A stretch of DNA of 64,000 nucleotides from an uncultured Flavobacteriaceae bacterium. Lineage in GTDB: Bacteria > Bacteroidota > Bacteroidia > Flavobacteriales > Flavobacteriaceae. Positions 8,847 through 17,981 of this stretch are shown one piece after another. The DNA is taken from contig CAJJAZ010000005.1 in NCBI GenBank assembly GCA_905182295.1, forward strand, positions 124,001 through 188,000. Reading direction: 5' to 3'. How positions within the stretch are numbered: position 1 is the stretch's first letter; each line of letters begins with the position of its first letter. The translations under genes were made by a program, and so were the position numbers. The notes beneath the pieces were generated by a model, which saw nothing but the letters and a program-made list of their open reading frames with translations, made no database searches and had not been told where the DNA came from.

Positions 8847-9428
8847 ATGCTTGGATTAAAATTACCCACAGACCCTAGATGGGTCAATATCGTAGAAAAA
8901 AATATTGATGAGATTTTGACTGATCATGCTTTCTGCGAACAAAAAGCAGCAAGTACAGCCATTTCGTTGATTGTAGGCTTTCCTGAATACACGGAACTGG
9001 TCAATGAAATGACCGCACTGGTGAGAGAAGAAATGGGGCACTTTAAAATGGTGCACGATCTTATAGTAGCCAGAGGGCAAACCTTGGGAAGGGATCGTAA
9101 AGACGACTATGTCATTGCGCTTCTTGGCTTTTTCCCTAAAGGGGGGAGTAGAACCACTCAGTTGGTGCATAGGCTGCTTATAGCGGCGCTCATTGAAGCC
9201 AGAAGTTGTGAACGCTTTAGGTTGCTCTCTGAAGAACTTGAAGATGCAAACCTCAGAGAGTTTTATAAAAAACTCATGATTAGTGAAGCGGGTCATTACA
9301 CCATGTTTCTAAAATTTGCGAGACAGTACGGAGACCGTAAAGAGGTTGACGAGAAGTGGGAATCCCTATTGGTTTTTGAAGCACAAATCATGAAAGACTT
9401 GTGCAACCAACAACTCATCCATGGCTAA
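8847..9428 (+). CDS. miaE: tRNA-(ms[2]io[6]A)-hydroxylase
   Basis: Ferritin-like di-iron pattern with 'DHAFCEQKAASTA', 'REEMGHFKMVHDL', 'ALIEARSCERF', 'SEAGHYTMFLKFA'. Confidence 0.9.
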   Translation: MLGLKLPTDPRWVNIVEKNIDEILTDHAFCEQKAASTAISLIVGFPEYTELVNEMTALVREEMGHFKMVHDLIVARGQTLGRDRKDDYVIALLGFFPKGGSRTTQLVHRLLIAALIEARSCERFRLLSEELEDANLREFYKKLMISEAGHYTMFLKFARQYGDRKEVDEKWESLLVFEAQIMKDLCNQQLIHG

Positions 9429-9447
9429 AAGCGCATATATTAAATGC

Positions 9448-11538
9448 TTAAGCCTCTAATTTTTCTTTGTAATAATCATACATCGCAAACTGAGAACGCA
9501 ATGGAGCACCCGCTAATTTTCGGTAGGGACTTTCTTGTTGATCCGTAAGCCATCTGGACTTGGTATTGTCTTCCCAAGCCATATTAAAGGTGTCTATAAG
9601 CTCATTTTTAATCTCTGTGTCATAGATAGGACAGCCCACTTCTACTCTGTAGTCCAAGTTTCTAGTCATCCAATCTGCAGAAGATATATAAATCTTATAA
9701 TCGCCATCGTTACTAAAAACAAATAATCTTGTGTGCTCTAAAAACTTATCAATCACACTAATGACTTCAATATTTTCACTCATCCCTGGAACTCCAGGTA
9801 CCAGGCAACAAATCCCTCTAATGATCAATTGTATTTTTACCCCTGCATTAGATGCTTCGTACAATTTATCTATCATTTTATAGGAGGTAAAACTGTTCAT
9901 TTTAATTTTGATACAAGCCTCTTTACCAGCCTTGGCATTCTCAATCTCTTGATCAATAAGCTTCTTAAAGACATTTTTAGTATAGTGCGGAGACACTATT
10001 AAATGCTTGTATTTATGAATCTTATAGGTGGTTTCAAAAAAGTCAAATACTTTATCTAATTCCTTTAAGATTGGATCATGAGCCGTAAATAAGGTGTAAT
10101 CAGTATAAATTCTAGCCGTAGATTCGTTAAAGTTACCTGTACTCACAAAACCATAACGCTTTAAAACTCCGGACTCCTCTCTTTCAATTAAACAAATTTT
10201 TGAATGTACTTTAAGGCCTCTGATACCAAAAATTAATTTCACCCCCTCAGCCTGTAACTGCTCTGCGTATTCAATATTCGCATGTTCGTCAAACCTCGCT
10301 TGAAGCTCAATTTGCACGGTAACTTGCTTGCCATTCTTCACCGCATTAATGAGTGAAGCAGTGATCTGAGAGTTATTAGCCAGTCTATAAACAGTAATCT
10401 TAATGGTTTTCACCTTAGGATCTAAAGCCGCCTCTTTTAAGAATCTAGTGATGTAAGAAAAAGTGTGGTATGGGGTGTATTGTAGAAAATCTTTTTTTGC
10501 AATATGGTCCAATAAACTCCCCTCTGATGGAACCCCTTTAACACGAAGCGGAACCGTTTTAGAATACTGGAGATCTGTTCTACCCAAACTTGGAAAACTC
10601 ATATAATCTCTTCTGTTGTGGTATCTACCACCGGGAATTACAGAATCCGTATCTTCCAATTTCATTTTATCCTTTAAGAAATTTAAAGTGTCTTTTTCAA
10701 TATTCATGTCGTGCACAAAACGAACTGGGTCACTTATTTTACGTTCTTCTACACTTTCATAAATTTTTTCAATAAAACTCTTAGAGAGGTCATTGTCCAT
10801 ATCCAATTCAGCGTCTCTGGTGATTTTAATCATATGAGCAGAAATCTTAGTATAAGAAAACATACTAAACACCTTGTCTAGGTTAAAGCGAATAATGTCG
10901 TCTAACATAATAATGAACTGCTTCTCGCCTACATTAGGTAACACCACAAAGCGGTCTACACTCTTAGGAATTTCTATAATTGCATAACGATTATCTTCCC
11001 TTTTTCTCAGCGGCACCAAAGTCTTAGGCCCCTGATCTTCAGAAGTCATTGTCATCTTAACAGCCAAGTAGGCTGCAGTATCTTTCAATGTTGGAAAGTC
11101 TGCCAAATCATTTAAGATAATGGTCATGAGCACTGGGCTCACATGTTGATTAAAATAATCTGCGACAAACACCTTCTGCTCTTGGCTGAGTCCTTTTTCG
11201 TTGATCAAGAAAATATTCTTGGTCTCTAACTCCTCCTCTATATTCTTTAAAATCTCCAGCGATTGTTTTTGTTGGGCAATTACAATCTTGGTAATCTCGT
11301 CCAAAAGTGCTTTAGGTTTTTCATCGCCAAGCACACCTTTTAGTTTAGCACCTGCGTCTACCACCCTTTTAACGGTAGCATAACGCACCTTAAAAAATTC
11401 ATCCAAATTGTTAGAGAAAATACCCAAGAAACGAAACCTTTCAATAAGAGGCACTTGTGGGTCTGCACTTTCCTGCAAAACACGTTCGTTAAATCGCAAC
11501 CAGCTAATTTCCCTATTTATATATTGGTTCTTTGTCAT
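9448..11538 (-). CDS. ppk1: Polyphosphate kinase 1
   Basis: 'INREISWLRFNERVLQES', 'FLGIFSNNLDEFFKVR', 'GLKVHSKICLIERE', 'YGFVSTGNFNESTA'. Start moved to the internal Met. Confidence 0.96.
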   Translation of the reverse strand: MTKNQYINREISWLRFNERVLQESADPQVPLIERFRFLGIFSNNLDEFFKVRYATVKRVVDAGAKLKGVLGDEKPKALLDEITKIVIAQQKQSLEILKNIEEELETKNIFLINEKGLSQEQKVFVADYFNQHVSPVLMTIILNDLADFPTLKDTAAYLAVKMTMTSEDQGPKTLVPLRKREDNRYAIIEIPKSVDRFVVLPNVGEKQFIIMLDDIIRFNLDKVFSMFSYTKISAHMIKITRDAELDMDNDLSKSFIEKIYESVEERKISDPVRFVHDMNIEKDTLNFLKDKMKLEDTDSVIPGGRYHNRRDYMSFPSLGRTDLQYSKTVPLRVKGVPSEGSLLDHIAKKDFLQYTPYHTFSYITRFLKEAALDPKVKTIKITVYRLANNSQITASLINAVKNGKQVTVQIELQARFDEHANIEYAEQLQAEGVKLIFGIRGLKVHSKICLIEREESGVLKRYGFVSTGNFNESTARIYTDYTLFTAHDPILKELDKVFDFFETTYKIHKYKHLIVSPHYTKNVFKKLIDQEIENAKAGKEACIKIKMNSFTSYKMIDKLYEASNAGVKIQLIIRGICCLVPGVPGMSENIEVISVIDKFLEHTRLFVFSNDGDYKIYISSADWMTRNLDYRVEVGCPIYDTEIKNELIDTFNMAWEDNTKSRWLTDQQESPYRKLAGAPLRSQFAMYDYYKEKLEA

Positions 11539-11630
11539 ATGAATACCCTTAAACAACTAAAATACAAAAGTACTACAGTTTATATATTATAGGGTTAAAT
11601 TTATGAAAGTAAGTGATTCTTTTTTTGAGA

Positions 11631-12278
11631 TTAAGGTGCCAAACGCTCCAGCGTCCAGTTAAAATCAGTCTCTAAAGTATATCTAATCCTGTCGTGAAGT
11701 CTATTAGGCCTGCCCTGCCAAAACTCTATACTTTTGGGTCGCACCAAATACCCCCCCCAATGCTGCGGCCTTTTTACTTGGCTGTCTACGGCCAATGCCT
11801 CTAAGGCCTTCAATGAATCTTCCAATACCGCTCTAGAATCAATCACCTCACTTTGAGGCGATACTACAGCGCCTAAGCGTGAACCCAATGGCCTAGAGTC
11901 AAAATAATTATCTGAAATAGCTCCAGGCAATTTTTCTGCCAGACCCTTAATGATGACTTGGCGTTCCATACTGGGCCAAAAAAATAAGAGACAAACTTCA
12001 GGATGAGCCGCAATAGCCCTTCCCTTTTCAGACTCATAATTCGTATAAAAAACAAAGCCCTCTTCGTAATACTTTTTTAAAAGCACCACACGGGTTTTAG
12101 GAAAACCATCTAAACCTATGGAAGAAATACTCATTGCATTGGTTTCATCTATGGTTTCAGAAGCCTCCACCTCATAAAACCACGTCTGGAACTGCTGCAT
12201 GGGATTATCTGAGATCTGTGTCTCCTCTAAAGCTTCCTTGTCGTATGATTTTCTGTAGTCACCTAAATCTTTTTCCAT
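11631..12278 (-). CDS. pdxH: Pyridoxamine 5'-phosphate oxidase
   Basis: 'NAMSISSIGLDGFPKTRVVLLKKYYEEGFVFYTNYESEKGRAI', C-terminal 'EFWQGRPNRLHDRIRY'. Confidence 0.96.
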   Translation of the reverse strand: MEKDLGDYRKSYDKEALEETQISDNPMQQFQTWFYEVEASETIDETNAMSISSIGLDGFPKTRVVLLKKYYEEGFVFYTNYESEKGRAIAAHPEVCLLFFWPSMERQVIIKGLAEKLPGAISDNYFDSRPLGSRLGAVVSPQSEVIDSRAVLEDSLKALEALAVDSQVKRPQHWGGYLVRPKSIEFWQGRPNRLHDRIRYTLETDFNWTLERLAP

Positions 12279-12318
12279 GCCAAAATTTTAATTCAAAGAT
12301 AGGGAAATGGAATGATTT

Positions 12319-13224
12319 CTAGAATTCAAACTCCCATCCGTCGTCTGCTAAAAAGACTGGTTTAAAATGAAGCTCCGCCTCTTCTTTAAAGGACTTTAAA
12401 CCTTCGTAACGGGTAGAATAATGTCCTAAAATTAGTGACTTAACCCCTGCATCATTAGCTATTTTTGCGGCCTGTTTGGCTGTAGAATGCTTGGTTTTAG
12501 TCGCTAGATCTGACTCAGACTCCAAAAAAGTGCTCTCGTGATACAGGGCAGTAACCCCTTTTATCTGAGGGATTATCTCAGGGAAATAAGCAGTATCACT
12601 GCAGAAAGCATAGCTTTTGATAGGTTTTGGGTCACTGCTCAATTGGGCATTTGGAATCATTTCTCCTCCAGCATTTGGCGCGTCTTTTCCGTCTTTTATA
12701 TTCTGGAAGTAGCAGGTGTCAATCCCATGAGCAGCCACCGCTTGTACCTCTAATTTACGCTGCCCTTCTTTTTCTTTAAATAAAAATCCATTGGTATACA
12801 CCCTATGATCTAGTGGTATGGTAGAGATCCTTACTTTTTTATCTTCAAAGACCACCACGGAATCTTTGGATGTTAGTTCATGAAAATGAAGGAGATAATT
12901 GGTCCAGGAATCGCCCAATTTTAAGAGCAGTATCACCGCTTCCTTAATCCCTTTCGGGCCGTAAATATGCAGTGGGTTCACACGACCTAATAGCCTGAAA
13001 GTAGCCACCAATCCTGGTAATCCAAAGAAATGATCCCCGTGTAAATGTGAAATAAAAATATGATTGATCTTAGAGAAACGCACTTTTTGTTTTCTGAGCT
13101 GAACCTGAGTACCCTCCCCGCAATCAATTAAAAACAAGTGGTTTTTTATTTCAAGAACCTGAGAAGTAGGATTCGTTAATGTACGTGGTGTAGCTGCGTA
13201 ACAGCCTAAAATAGTGACTTTCAA
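12319..13224 (-). CDS. rnz: Ribonuclease Z
   Basis: 'FLIDCGEGTQVQLRK', 'HIFISHLHGDHFFGLPGL', 'LILGHYSTRY'. Confidence 0.95.
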   Translation of the reverse strand: MKVTILGCYAATPRTLTNPTSQVLEIKNHLFLIDCGEGTQVQLRKQKVRFSKINHIFISHLHGDHFFGLPGLVATFRLLGRVNPLHIYGPKGIKEAVILLLKLGDSWTNYLLHFHELTSKDSVVVFEDKKVRISTIPLDHRVYTNGFLFKEKEGQRKLEVQAVAAHGIDTCYFQNIKDGKDAPNAGGEMIPNAQLSSDPKPIKSYAFCSDTAYFPEIIPQIKGVTALYHESTFLESESDLATKTKHSTAKQAAKIANDAGVKSLILGHYSTRYEGLKSFKEEAELHFKPVFLADDGWEFEF

Positions 13225-13550
13225 AATCCGAGATCCCTTTCTATCTCTTCCATCTCAATCACATCTTTAGCTTCTTGGATGGTAGGTACTACAGATAAAT
13301 CTTCTGGCGCCTCTTCGTAACTAATGGCATTCGTAACTAATATAAAAGACTTAGCGGCCTTTTTAAAGGTAGTTGCCCATTCAGTAAAGCGTGACATATC
13401 AATAGTTTCTTTTAAAGTCTCCTCAGAGAGGGTTACAATGATATGAAGAGAAAGATGTGCTTCTAAAAGGGGGCTTAATACTTCTAAAAAAGCACTCATT
13501 TCCTGATTTTCTTGAGAAAAAATAGCGGTTTGGTCAATAATCTGGACCAT
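13221..13550 (-). CDS. Small conserved protein, STAS-like, overlapping rnz
   Basis: 109 aa; stop overlaps the rnz start by 4 bp; alternating beta/alpha pattern with no catalytic motif. Confidence 0.65.
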   Translation of the reverse strand: MVQIIDQTAIFSQENQEMSAFLEVLSPLLEAHLSLHIIVTLSEETLKETIDMSRFTEWATTFKKAAKSFILVTNAISYEEAPEDLSVVPTIQEAKDVIEMEEIERDLGF

Positions 13551-13554
13551 GGGT

Positions 13555-14493
13555 TTATTTTATTTTGGAAGCCAATAAATAAATGACTGCCATTCTAATG
13601 GCTACTCCGTTTTCTACTTGATTTAAAATGATAGACTGATTGGAATCTGCTACCTCTGAGGTAATCTCTACGCCCCTGTTAATGGGTCCAGGGTGCATGA
13701 TCACTATTTCTTGATCTAAACTGTTTAAGAGCTCCTTATTCACTCCGTACAATTGGGTGTATTCTCTGGTGCTTGGAAAATAACTAATATCCATACGCTC
13801 GTTTTGAACGCGAAGCATATTGGCTACATCGCACCAGTTAAGCGCCTTACGGAGGTCTGTTTCTACACCAACGCCTAAAGACTCAATATGCTTTGGTATA
13901 AGGGTTTTGGGACCGCATACCTTCACTTCTGCACCCTGTAATTTTAAGGCGTAAATATTAGATAAAGCCACTCTTGAATGGAGAATATCTCCCACAATAA
14001 CCACTTTCTTACCAGCCACATCTCCCAAACGCTCGCGAATGGAATAAGAATCTAATAGGGCCTGTGTGGGGTGCTCGTGAGCACCGTCTCCAGCGTTTAT
14101 TATCGAGGCATTGATATGCTTAGAAAGCAGTACGCCTGCACCCGGATTAGGATGGCGCATGACCACCATGTCTACTTTCATAGACAAAATATTATTTACC
14201 GTATCTATAAGGGTTTCTCCTTTAGTGACAGAAGACTGTGAGGTAGAAAAATTAAGTACATCTGCAGATAATCTTTTCTCCGCCAACTCAAAAGAGAGTT
14301 TCGTTCTGGTGGAGTTTTCAAAAAATATATTAGCAATAGTGATGTCTCTAAGAGAAGGTACTTTTTTAATAGGGCGGTTAATCACTTCTTTAAAGTGGTC
14401 TGCCGTTTCAAAAATAAGATCAATGTCTGTCTCTTGGAGATATTTAATCCCGAGCAAGTGTTTTACACTTAATTGTCTGTTAGGATTTGGCAC
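13555..14493 (-). CDS. pyrB: Aspartate carbamoyltransferase catalytic subunit (GTG start)
   Basis: 'FFENSTRTKLSFELA', 'MVVMRHPNPGAG', 'GDGAHEHPTQALLD', 'MHPGPINRGVEI'. Confidence 0.96.
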   Translation of the reverse strand: MPNPNRQLSVKHLLGIKYLQETDIDLIFETADHFKEVINRPIKKVPSLRDITIANIFFENSTRTKLSFELAEKRLSADVLNFSTSQSSVTKGETLIDTVNNILSMKVDMVVMRHPNPGAGVLLSKHINASIINAGDGAHEHPTQALLDSYSIRERLGDVAGKKVVIVGDILHSRVALSNIYALKLQGAEVKVCGPKTLIPKHIESLGVGVETDLRKALNWCDVANMLRVQNERMDISYFPSTREYTQLYGVNKELLNSLDQEIVIMHPGPINRGVEITSEVADSNQSIILNQVENGVAIRMAVIYLLASKIK

Positions 14494-14517
14494 TTTCTAG
14501 ATGTATTTTTTAAGGCG

Positions 14518-15054
14518 TTAGTTTATTAAATATACGGTGTCTTCTCCATCTTGCTCTTTCCAGCACACCTTTACTTTTTCATGGTCAATTACATCTACTT
14601 GTCTCCCTCTATAATTAGGCTGGATAGGCAAATGCCTGCTAAACCTTCTGTCTATTAGGGTAAGTAGTTCAATTTCCTCAGGTCTACCGAAGGACTGAAG
14701 CGCGGTAAGTGCTGCTCTAATACTCCTACCAGTATACAAAACGTCGTCTATGAGGACCACTTTTTTATTGTCTATGAGGAAATCTATTTGGGTCTTATTG
14801 GCTATAAGTGTTTTGCCGTCCCTTCTAAAGTCATCCCTAAAAAAGGTGATGTCTAAAAAACCAAGGGCTATGTCTTTAACCTTGTAGTCTTCTTGAAGAA
14901 TTTGCGCCAAACGGGTTGCTAGATAAGCACCTCTAGGTTGCAAACCGATCAATACCGTATTAGAAAAATCCAGGTGACTTTCTAACAACTGGCAAGCCAA
15001 CCTGTGAAGGATAATGTGAATTTCTTTTTCGGAAAGAAGTACTTTTTGGCTCAT
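14518..15054 (-). CDS. pyrR: Bifunctional pyr operon regulator / uracil phosphoribosyltransferase PyrR
   Basis: 'VLIGLQPRGAYLATRLAQIL', PRPP loop 'VVLIDDVLYTGRSIRAAL'. Start moved to MSQKVLLSE. Confidence 0.93.
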   Translation of the reverse strand: MSQKVLLSEKEIHIILHRLACQLLESHLDFSNTVLIGLQPRGAYLATRLAQILQEDYKVKDIALGFLDITFFRDDFRRDGKTLIANKTQIDFLIDNKKVVLIDDVLYTGRSIRAALTALQSFGRPEEIELLTLIDRRFSRHLPIQPNYRGRQVDVIDHEKVKVCWKEQDGEDTVYLIN

Positions 15055-15160
15055 AAGCTCCAGTGTAGGCGTTTGCGTGACAAAAATAGGGAATTTTTTC
15101 AATTCACAGCCCTAGAATACCATTTAAGCAGTCCTACAAAATAGGATTTTAAAAAAGTGC

Positions 15161-15196
15161 ATAAAAAAAGCCCGGGCTAACGCCCGGGCTTTTAAA
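15161..15196 (-). terminator. Rho-independent terminator downstream of rpsA
   Basis: Perfect 9-bp stem agcccgggc-TAAC-gcccgggct (15169-15190), with TTTTTTT on the minus strand. Confidence 0.9.
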
Positions 15197-15214
15197 AGGG
15201 TTCAAACAAAAGAA

Positions 15215-17044
15215 TTAGTTTCCTTTTCCTTCCATTTTATCTTTTAACGCTTGTAATGCTTCGTTAGCATCACCAAGGGTTGGTTTTGCTTCATCTGCAC
15301 TCGCAGAAGCCTTCTTAACGGCTGTGCGAATATTGCGTTGCTCTTCTTCTCTAAAGATAGCAGTATGGCTTGCTACCACACGCTTAAACTCTTTATTGAA
15401 TTCAATCACCTTAAACTGAGCTTCATCGCCTTTGCTTAATTTTGTGCCATCTTCTTTTTCTAGGTGTCTAGAAGGAACAAAGGCAACAATATCTTCATTG
15501 AAGTTAATAGTGGCTCCTTTGTCTACAATTTCTGCAATAGATGCAGTGTGTAAAGAATCTAAAGCAAATTCAGTTTCGTATTTATCCCAAGGATTGACTG
15601 TAGTTTGCTTGTGACCAAGGCTTAATTTTCTACCATTAACATCTAGTTCTAATACTTCAACCTCTAAAGTGTCACCAACAGCAACAAATTCAGATGGGTG
15701 CTTAATTTTCTTAGTCCAAGAAAGGTCAGAAATATAAATTAATCCGTCAATTCCTTCTTCTAATTCAACAAACACTCCGAAGTTAGTGAAGTTTCTTACA
15801 ATACCTTTATGCTTAGAAGCTACTGGGTATTTAGTGGTAATGTCCGTCCAAGGATCTTGCGTTAATTGCTTAATACCAAGAGACATTTTACGGTCTTCAC
15901 GGTCTAAAGTCAATACAACAGCTTCTACCTCATCACCTACTTTTACAAAGTCTTGGGCAGAACGCAAGTGCGTAGACCATGACATTTCAGAAACGTGGAT
16001 TAATCCCTCTACACCTTCTTCTACTTCTATAAATGCGCCGTAATCTGCAATAACAACTACTTTACCTTTCACCTTGTCTCCAATAGCAATCGTATCGCTT
16101 AAAGCTTCCCATGGGTGCTTCTCTAGCTGCTTAAGACCTAATTGGATTCTAGATTTGTTGTCGTCAAAGTCTAAGATTACTACATTCAATTTCTGATCTA
16201 ACTCAACCACTTCGTTCGGGTGGTTAATTCTAGACCAAGAAAGATCTGTAATGTGAACCAAACCGTCTACACCACCAAGATCAATAAACACACCGTAAGA
16301 AGTAATATTTTTAACAATACCTTCTAAGACTTGTCCTTTTTCTAACTGGCCAATGATTTCTTTTTTCTGCTCTTCAATATCTGCTTCAATAAGCGCTTTG
16401 TGAGAAACAACAACGTTTTTGAATTCATGGTTAATTTTAACCACTTTGAATTCCATTGTTTTTCCAACATATTGGTCGTAGTCTCTAATAGGCTTCACGT
16501 CAATTTGTGAACCTGGCAAGAACGCCTCAATTCCAAATACATCTACGATCATACCTCCTTTAGTTCTACACTTCACGAATCCGTTAACTACTTCTTCTTT
16601 GTCATGTGCATTGTTTACACGATCCCAAGCTTTAATAATTCTCGCTTTTCTGTGAGATAAAACCAACTGACCTGTTTTGTCTTCTCTAATGTCAATAAGA
16701 ACTTCTACCTCATCCCCTACTTTTAAGTCAGGATTGTAACGAAATTCATTTAAAGAGATTACCCCTTCAGACTTGGCATTAATGTCAATGATAGCTTCGC
16801 GTTCAGTAAGATAAACTACCTTTCCAACCACTACTTCTTCATCTGCAGTGTCTACAAAATTTGCTGAAACCAAAGTTTCAAACTCCACTAACTTAGACTC
16901 TTCAACACGCTCAATTCCTTGCTCGTATTTGTCCCAGTTAAAGTTTTCTAAAAATTCTTTTGGATCTTGGGCTACTGTTTCAGTAGTCACTTTTGCTGCT
17001 ACAGCTTCATTTTCTGCTGCTGCGTTTGTGTTTTCTTCAGTCAT
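15215..17044 (-). CDS. rpsA: 30S ribosomal protein S1
   Basis: Repeated S1 motifs ('GVFIDLGGVDGLVHITDLSW', 'GAFIEVEEGVEGLIHVSEMSW', 'GVFVELEEGIDGLIYISDLSW'). Confidence 0.97.
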   Translation of the reverse strand: MTEENTNAAAENEAVAAKVTTETVAQDPKEFLENFNWDKYEQGIERVEESKLVEFETLVSANFVDTADEEVVVGKVVYLTEREAIIDINAKSEGVISLNEFRYNPDLKVGDEVEVLIDIREDKTGQLVLSHRKARIIKAWDRVNNAHDKEEVVNGFVKCRTKGGMIVDVFGIEAFLPGSQIDVKPIRDYDQYVGKTMEFKVVKINHEFKNVVVSHKALIEADIEEQKKEIIGQLEKGQVLEGIVKNITSYGVFIDLGGVDGLVHITDLSWSRINHPNEVVELDQKLNVVILDFDDNKSRIQLGLKQLEKHPWEALSDTIAIGDKVKGKVVVIADYGAFIEVEEGVEGLIHVSEMSWSTHLRSAQDFVKVGDEVEAVVLTLDREDRKMSLGIKQLTQDPWTDITTKYPVASKHKGIVRNFTNFGVFVELEEGIDGLIYISDLSWTKKIKHPSEFVAVGDTLEVEVLELDVNGRKLSLGHKQTTVNPWDKYETEFALDSLHTASIAEIVDKGATINFNEDIVAFVPSRHLEKEDGTKLSKGDEAQFKVIEFNKEFKRVVASHTAIFREEEQRNIRTAVKKASASADEAKPTLGDANEALQALKDKMEGKGN

Positions 17045-17162
17045 TTGAAGATTAAAATTTGTATTCTGAAAGGCTTACAAGAGTGCACAATACCTACAGA
17101 AGTTGTGAATGATTAAAATATCTAAGTCCCTTTTCCTCTTGACTATTTGCTAAAAAGGAGTG

Positions 17163-17193
17163 CAAAAATACAATTTAATTAGGAAAATACAAA
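17163..17193 (-). promoter_or_regulatory. rpsA promoter: -33 TTTG, 19-nt spacer, -7 TATTTTTG
   Basis: Minus strand TTTG (17190-17193) and TATTTTTG (17163-17170); implies a leader of roughly 110 nt. Confidence 0.7.
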
Positions 17194-17266
17194 TCTAAAT
17201 GCCACTAAATTAAAGTGTTATTCAATTTATTTCTCTTTATTTCTGATGGTTGCAAAAAGAAAAGAA

Positions 17267-17956
17267 TTAGGATGCAATCAGGGCATTGGCATGACTTAAA
17301 ATACGCTCAAATTGTTCTTCAAGACCCATATCACTATTGTCAATTTCTATAGCACCTTCTGCCTTTTTCAAAGGCGATGTCTCTCTGTGTGAATCTATAT
17401 AATCACGCTCTTGAACGTTTTTAAGCACCTCATCAAAACGCACCTTATTCCCCCTGTCAATCAATTCTTTATACCTCCTGTGGGCCCTAGTGTCTGCGGA
17501 AGCGGTGAGGTATAATTTTAATTCTGCCTTAGGAAAAACAACGGTTCCTATATCTCTACCATCCATCACTACACCCTTTTGAACGCCCATTGCTTGCTGT
17601 AAAGCCACTAATTTCTCCCTTACTTCTGGGACAGTAGCTACAGGACTCACCTGCTGAGAAACGGTAAGGGTTCTAATAGGTGTTTCTATATTCTCTCCAT
17701 TTAAAAACATAGCAGCATCCTGTTGACCACCAACAAATTTAAATTGGAGGTCTATTGAATCTAGTGCATTTACAAGCGATGCTTTATCTAACACACCTTC
17801 TTTAATGAAACCCTGCTGCATGGCAAAATAAGTCACTCCGCGGTACATGGCCCCACTGTCTACATATATATACCCCAATGATTTGGCTAATTTTTTAGCG
17901 ATGGTACTTTTTCCTGTGGAGGAATATCCGTCTATAGCGATGGTTATTTTTTTCAT
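17267..17956 (-). CDS. cmk: Cytidylate kinase
   Basis: 'IAIDGYSSTGKSTIAKKLAKSLGYIYVDSGAMYRGVT', 'VMDGRDIGTVVFP'. Confidence 0.97.
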   Translation of the reverse strand: MKKITIAIDGYSSTGKSTIAKKLAKSLGYIYVDSGAMYRGVTYFAMQQGFIKEGVLDKASLVNALDSIDLQFKFVGGQQDAAMFLNGENIETPIRTLTVSQQVSPVATVPEVREKLVALQQAMGVQKGVVMDGRDIGTVVFPKAELKLYLTASADTRAHRRYKELIDRGNKVRFDEVLKNVQERDYIDSHRETSPLKKAEGAIEIDNSDMGLEEQFERILSHANALIAS

Positions 17957-17981
17957 TTAATGGTTATGAATCATTACAAAT

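Noticed and set aside
15432-17048. Several + strand ORFs antisense to rpsA (15432, 15786, 16848)
   Set aside because: Low-complexity antisense translations of a conserved gene; no start context or domain; expected by chance.
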